In this document: positions 58,581 through 64,000 of the stretch, one piece after another
How the letters are laid out: the number at the start of each line of letters is the position of its first letter
Numbering within the stretch: the first letter of the stretch is position 1
From: Emydura subglobosa
Lineage: Eukaryota > Chordata > Testudines > Chelidae
DNA: 64,000 nucleotides
Direction: 5' to 3'
Assembly: GCA_007922225.1 (NCBI GenBank)
Contig: ML679956.1
Coordinates: 21,516,689 to 21,580,688 of the forward strand
Made by a program: the position numbers and the translations under genes
The notes under the pieces: generated by a model
Database searches by the model: none
What the model saw: the letters and a program-made list of their open reading frames with translations, nothing else
What the model was told of the DNA's origin: nothing

Positions 58581-60599
58581 CCCCTCATACCAGAAGAGGA
58601 CAATGTAATGTAATTATGACAATGACTTTAAAAGAATGTTTTGGAGGTATGAAGTGAGGGTCTTAAGAGTGACTGCAAAAATGCTTTGTTGGCCACCATG
58701 TTTGCTCTGTCTCAATAACTTCCAAGATAAATTGGCTCAATTTACAACTCAAACTGGTTTTGCTTACTTTCTGCACTGTAAACTCAAACTGGGATCTGAT
58801 AATGAAATTGCTCCTGCTGCCTCTTACATCATTATCAGTAATAAAGCTTCTGCCAATAGAACAGAACTGTAGAGCTCAGCAAATAATGGATTTTTTGGTT
58901 CAGAGAATTGCATTCGAGGTAGCCACCATGACAAACATGCCACCAGAGAGCAACCTGGAGCTATTACCTTTGTCTCTCAGTTGCTGATCCAACTCCATGG
59001 AATAACTGGTTTTCTACATGGGGGCACCAGGATAACTAACAGGTCTGCAGTTTGTCATCCTTGGCACATGTATTTGAGATTGTATGAACAAGGCAGGAAT
59101 GTCCTTCACCTCAGAACTGAATAGCTTGAATAGAACTGAATTAGAGAACAGAAGGGACTCTGGCCTCAAACACTAATGAACTTCAGACTCAGAGAAGGGG
59201 TGAAATCAGACCAGGATGAATGTGTCTCAAGACTTCTGTTATTTTATTAAGATCTATAACTCTTGGATGCTTTAAAAGTTTCTGTGGTTAAGAAGTTCCC
59301 TTGCTAAGCCTGGGCTCCTTACTTTCCTGCCACATTGTCCCTTCAAGGGTTAAAGTAGAAGCCCAGAGTGCTCACACCACTAGGTTGCACTCTAAGGGAG
59401 TAGGTGTAAGCAAATAGACATCTCGGGAGGTCTGAAACACTGGTTTGGGGGCTAGGCTGGCTGGAAGGAGGAATCCTACATCCAAAGGAAGGGCTCAGAA
59501 AAAAGATCTGGGCCTAGGAGTGTGCCCTAAAATCCATGAGCTAGAAACAATTACTAGACTACCCAGAATCAGATGGCTGAGAAGCACAGGGGCTACATTG
59601 TTTGTTCCAAGCCAGGAATGGAAGCACAAGTGTTGAAATAGCACAAGAAGAGATTATATGTGATAATTCTTGCCTGACTGGAAACCAGAAGAACTGGGGA
59701 ATCTTATAAAACTTCCAACCTGATCTGCAGGCCAAAGAGGTTCTGATGGTTTATAATAAGATTTGTAGAAGCAACCAGTCTTTTTGCTGCTTACCCTCAC
59801 TTCCAACCTTTTAAAGCTTTGCCCAACACACTGTAGTTTTGGTTTGTTTTGACCAGCAGTGATAAACAATTTTTTTTCTGATCAGTCATGAGGAAAAAAG
59901 GAACATTTAAAATCCCAGAGCATAGTTTCTTTGTTCATTTCAAACTGCCAAAGAATAAGTGGGAGTACTTTGCATACTTCATGCATTTTAGGCCACTTTG
60001 ATTCATGAGAGGCAAACTTCAATATATGTTTAAAGATTTATATTATTAACCAAACAAGAATTTTTACAATCAGTGAACATTTGTTTAGTTTCCCTCTTGC
60101 CTGCATCCAGCCCCCCAACCAGCACACACAATTTTAGTAGAATATTTTGTTGTCTATCGTTAAACTATGTGTGTTAATTAGGATTAGATTTTAAATGCAC
60201 TGCTTGGAAAAAATACAGGATCTGAATGAGCCCAAATTGAGATGACACTTGAATTTTCACAGATGTTTCCATAATCCTAATTTCAAATTGATTGTACTTC
60301 CTGAACAGTGAGAAGCCATTTTCAGTTATTTATTCAGATGTGCGCTTTTCTCTCTTCCAGCGGGTAGGAAATATCTAGTCCTATAGTTAACTCCTTAAAA
60401 ATAAACTGATACCAAGGAAGATTTTAACTAGACACAAACTAAGGAGGTCCATAATGCTCAAAGAATCTCAAAATTTGGGCGCATATATATATAGGTCTGC
60501 ATGCTCCAGGATGCTGCAAGACTTTTGCTGTTGTTCCTAGAAGAATCATAAAACAATAGCAGTACTCATAGCCACCAACCAGTTGCTCATCCATGTATT
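58581..60599. other. Non-coding DNA
   Basis: No repeat or gene recognised. A GC-richer stretch lies at 59330-59520. Confidence 0.5.
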
Positions 60600-60960
60600 A
60601 ATGTGGTGTGCTCGCTGTGGAGCTGGACAAATCTGCTGCATCTATCACACAGAGCCTATGAATCTTGGCTCTGCACCAGGACAATCTAGTGTTCATCATG
60701 AAATCAAGCAGAGCCTGAGGGCTGCTCTGATTTATGCCAACTGCCAATGGCCCCAAGGGACCAAAACAGCAGCCAGAAATCTGGGCAGGGTATCTGCGTG
60801 CCCTTTTCCTCTTACCATACCCTCTGAGCCAGTAGCAGGGAGGGGCATCACAAGAGTCCCAACATAGGGTGAGCCTCCATGGCTGATTACACCAGCTTTA
60901 CAGCCAGAATGTGCTGGTGGTGAGGCACAAGGAGATCACACCAGGGTCTAGCCCAAACAC
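60600..60960. other. GC-richer non-coding DNA, possible old repeats
   Basis: 'gggctgctctgatttatgcc' near 60719 resembles a turtle short element but the rest could not be matched. A 94-codon open frame here is not called. Confidence 0.3.
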
Positions 60961-61829
60961 TTCCATTTAGTAACAAATAACAGTGCTACAGTAACAAAAG
61001 ACAGTGTGAGAGAACAGAGCAGACTGTCTTCATGCACATTTCCCCACACAGCTCTGTCAACACACTTCATGCAACACTAGCTGGCTGAAAAACTAGCCAA
61101 ACATTTCACAAAAATGTTTACCCTTTTCCCCATCAAATTTCCAGTTTCCAATTTTTTAGATAAACTCTATGCCACACCCCTGCTACTCCAGCTCTTGACC
61201 TAGCCTGAGCAGACATTCAGATGGGTTGAAATTTTACCAGACTGGAGGCTGATTAGAATAACAACATTCTCAGGGTCTGACTCTGAGTTACATATTTAAA
61301 GCGAGCACAGCACCTCTGTTAATTCTGGTGTAAACGCCAAACTTACACCATCCTGATTCTCCAGTAGTTCATTTGCCAAGGACTACAAATGCAGAGAGGT
61401 GCAACTTTGGATAATGGGAAGAGCTAAAGGAGTGAGTTTGCTGTCCCTCCCCACCACAAGTGGCATATTATACAAAGATCTAAATGTCGATCAATAATCC
61501 AAAAAGCAGCAAAGTGGAGGGGACGAGCAGGGAAAGGCACACACAGGGGAATCCCCAGCCAGCCCCTTAAGCAAAGGAGACATAACATGGGCCAGGGATC
61601 TGGCCCTCTATATTCTGTTAGTTCTGACCAAGAGCCCCTATTGCAAGTGCGTATGGCTTTACACAGGGATTAATGCACACACGTTTATACAATAAACTGC
61701 AGCAAAAAATAAAATGGACATGTTTTTATTAGTCCCTTAGTTTTCTTCCTATTATTAAGAATGCAGGCAACATTTCTTAGTTTGCCTAGAAGCAATCATT
61801 CAACCTGAACAATCAAGACTAGAAACACT
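60961..61829. other. Non-coding DNA with a small palindromic fragment
   Basis: 'ggtgtaaacgccaaacttac' then 'accatcctgattctcc' near 61328-61363 is a fragment of the TTTACACC family. The remainder is unrecognised. Confidence 0.4.
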
Positions 61830-62180
61830 TTAGTAAATGGCCTCCACCTTTCATCCACCAACATCAGCAAAAGTGACACCTTTGACTCTCAGAGAATTAA
61901 TTAAAGTTTTAAGTCCATAAAGGCTGCCCTCATGGCATATTTAGTGTTACTTATTTCATTAAATGTCAGATTAACTGGTAATTAGTTCAATAGAATTACT
62001 TAATATTATTACTTCCTATAAAATGCTCCATAACTTCTCTGCACATCCAAGTATGTGATTTACACCAAAATCATTACATGTCAATACTTTGGGACATTAG
62101 TATGAAATCAAGATGCCATATAGTGTATTCAGCTAAAATGAGATTTCTTTAATTAATTCCCCTTGCATTATTTTTCTCCA
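61830..62180. promoter_or_regulatory. Possible conserved non-coding element with TAATTA-type sites
   Basis: Repeat-free AT-rich block with homeodomain-like sites: GAATTAATTAAAG near 61896, GGTAATTAGTTC near 61977 and CTTTAATTAATTCC near 62148. That these are functional is inference. Confidence 0.3.
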
Positions 62181-62920
62181 CACATCTACTTCCATATTTC
62201 TGAGAATTTCAGGCTAAGTGCATATGCTGTTTGAACTCTTTATCTAAAATAAGTATCTTTAAATGCAGTATTAGCTGCTCAAAATGTGACACAGCTACCA
62301 AGAAAACATCCTGCCTTTCAATGTTGTTTTAATTGTAAACAGACAGGTTTCATTTTGCTCTCCTATACACAAAGACAACCTCCACTGAGGTCATGATTTG
62401 GCCTACAATTAAGGAAGAAGTGCCAGCAAAATGTTTCCATTGAAAGTCAAAACAAGATTATCAACTAAACATGGATTTCCTGAAAATGACAACAGGTATA
62501 GGTGTAATTTCTAGACAACTTGGGGGTTTCATGTAGGCTCTCTCTTTTTTTCTTTTTTCTTTTGAGAAATAATGCATTTTATCAGAAACTGCATACGGAC
62601 GCCTTGTACGTGTGAATACATAGTCACTACAGGACTGAGGTGGTAACCCCAGCCTGCGGTTTTTCTCTTTTCTTTTTTTCTGACAAGGCAAGACCAATTT
62701 GTTTTGCTTCTGTTACTGTAATTATGGAATTATTGGACCGTTATATTGAACCCATCATGTGTAGCTTCATGTTGTTTTAAGGCGATCTGTACATTTTTAT
62801 ATATATGTATATACATACACATACACTTATGTAGCACAGATATCTTATTGCCTTCTTTCTATTAAATCCTTTATCAGGTAAATACTACCCTTGTTAAAGG
62901 TGTACACCACCATCCAATAT
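62181..62920. other. AT-rich non-coding DNA
   Basis: A short TA/CA-rich patch is at about 62797-62826. No gene or repeat family recognised. Confidence 0.5.
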
Positions 62921-62990
62921 ATAAAACACTTTGAGATCCAAAGCACTTTGAGATCCATCACAAAGCACTTTGAGATCCATCAGCGAAAGG
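62921..62990 (+). repeat. Triplicated LINE-like tail word, 'aaagcactttgagatcc'
   Basis: 'cactttgagatcc' occurs three times, with the second and third copies about 22 bp apart. The word followed by 'atcagcgaaaggtattatat' resembles the end of a CR1/L2-like element ('ctttgagatc...aaagcgctatata'). Confidence 0.7.
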
Positions 62991-63239
62991 TATTATATAC
63001 TGCTACAATATTGTTATTATCTCTAACCTTATCATTTATTCAATTTTCTCAGGCATTCAGAAATGGTTTCCATCTGGTCCCTTGAATGACAAACTCACAT
63101 TTCATATGGCCAAATAATATAGTAAATACATATTTACAACTGAAAGGAACCAATTTGGTCTGTCTGTCATGTCAGTGTGTCCGCCAAGCAAAGAATTTCA
63201 GAGAGTTGTTTTTACTTCTTATTAATGCTGATTGGAAAG
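62991..63239. other. Non-coding DNA
   Basis: Short spacer, nothing recognised. Confidence 0.45.
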
Positions 63240-63375
63240 TGGAATTTTCCACCCCCAAAAAAACATTTTTGGAGGAGGGATAGAAATTTTCCATTTTTTT
63301 TGACATAAACAAATAAAAACGGAAACATTTGTTGGTGTCTGAAAATTTCAAACAAAATGAAGATTTTCCACCAAA
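63240..63375. repeat. AT-rich palindromic element, AAAATTTT type
   Basis: 'ggaattttccaccccc' at the left faces 'gattttccaccaaaatttc' at the right, with A and T runs between. It is similar in style to 15940-16195. Confidence 0.45.
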
Positions 63376-63863
63376 ATTTCTGGTTTGAAGAAAAGATCTT
63401 TTATTCCTTGAAAGTAAGTTTGGAGAGAAAGAATTGTGACCAGCGCCATTTCTTTTAATTAAGTGCAAATTCACAGCTCAGAAGCCAGCCTGAATGGCCA
63501 GGTTAGGTGCTGGGAAAATGTGCTGGAGAAGCAGGTCTCACTGAGACCTTATATGGCCTCACAAATGGTGAGAGGATAGGAGAAACCAAACCTGACCCCA
63601 TAACACTGCTACACAGAGAGCCCCTGAAACGCCAGGTTCTGCAGCCTGCAGGGGTTATCCACCACCCATCCCATTCCCCATAAAATCATACGCACTCCAC
63701 CTTGCCCAGCAGAACCAGACATGTTCTGCTCCCCAAGGATCCTCTACATACACAAAACAGGGTAGGATTTACTCACAACAGGAGTGCAATAGAAACCTTG
63801 TACCAAAGTTGTATTAAACGTATGGTCTGGCATAGTCCAAGAAAATGAAAGAGAAGACTAAAA
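63376..63863. other. Non-coding DNA
   Basis: Nothing recognised. Confidence 0.45.
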
Positions 63864-63914
63864 CTTTACCCTTACCCTTTACCCTTTACCCTTACCCTTA
63901 CCCTTTACCCTTAC
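63864..63914. repeat. CCCTTA / CCCTTTA microsatellite
   Basis: About eight units alternate between CCCTTA and CCCTTTA. The opposite strand is TAAGGG/TAAAGGG, which is not the vertebrate telomere unit TTAGGG, so I annotate it as simple sequence. Confidence 0.85.
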
Positions 63915-64000
63915 TTCTCCCTACCCTCCAGACTTGTTGTGCATAATTATTATATAACATGTGTACAGTGTGATATTGCTCCTTGTTTAGAGATCTCTGC
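63915..64000. other. Non-coding DNA to the end of the window
   Basis: Short stretch with nothing recognised. Confidence 0.5.

Noticed and set aside
63864..63914. Interstitial telomere repeat
   Set aside because: The unit is CCCTTA/CCCTTTA (TAAGGG on the other strand), not CCCTAA/TTAGGG.

Overview
This window reads as ordinary vertebrate nuclear DNA: AT-rich, intergenic or deep-intronic, with no protein gene that I can establish. The kinds of repeat it carries suggest a sauropsid. They include a CR1 LINE 3' end, L2 LINE pieces, MIR-type CORE-SINEs, tRNA-derived SINE heads, and above all many short palindromic elements built around a 'tgaagtcaatgg'-like core with termini such as GGGCCTGATCC or GGGCCAGATCC. 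From memory that last set is typical of turtles, and crocodilians are possible. No database search was run, so the taxon call is an inference. There are no operons, Shine-Dalgarno sites, CRISPR arrays, rRNA genes or intact tRNA genes.

Layout. 1-6.9 kb is mostly unique AT-rich sequence with palindromic elements near 2.1 and 3.2-3.6 kb, an L2-type tail at 3.85 kb and a possible solo LTR at 4.0-4.4 kb. 6.9-13 kb is repeat-dense: a tRNA-SINE head, MIR copies, a CR1 tail, a GTCAGA-rich block, a six-copy 49-bp minisatellite and a GC-rich block. 13-26 kb is mainly unique sequence with scattered palindromic elements, a MIR that encloses a palindromic element, and a candidate coding exon on the minus strand at 21.66-21.84 kb. 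26.7-28 kb holds a 31-bp Z-DNA-prone tract, a perfect 17-bp hairpin and about 1 kb of antisense L2 whose reverse-transcriptase motif is decayed. 28-47 kb is largely unique sequence with two inverted tRNA-like dimers, several terminal-inverted-repeat elements and a G-quadruplex motif. 47.9-48.3 kb looks like a conserved non-coding element. 49-59 kb is again repeat-dense and includes a large hairpin-rich element at 58.0-58.3 kb and a decayed unidentified reading frame at 49.3-49.5 kb. 61.8-62.2 kb is a cluster of TAATTA-type sites, and the window ends with a CCCTTA-type microsatellite.

The longest open frames (up to 134 codons) lie mostly in repeats or low-complexity DNA and I do not call them genes. 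The main interest is in the structures: inverted tRNA-like dimers, multi-hairpin elements, nested insertions, two weak coding-like signals and possible cis-regulatory blocks.
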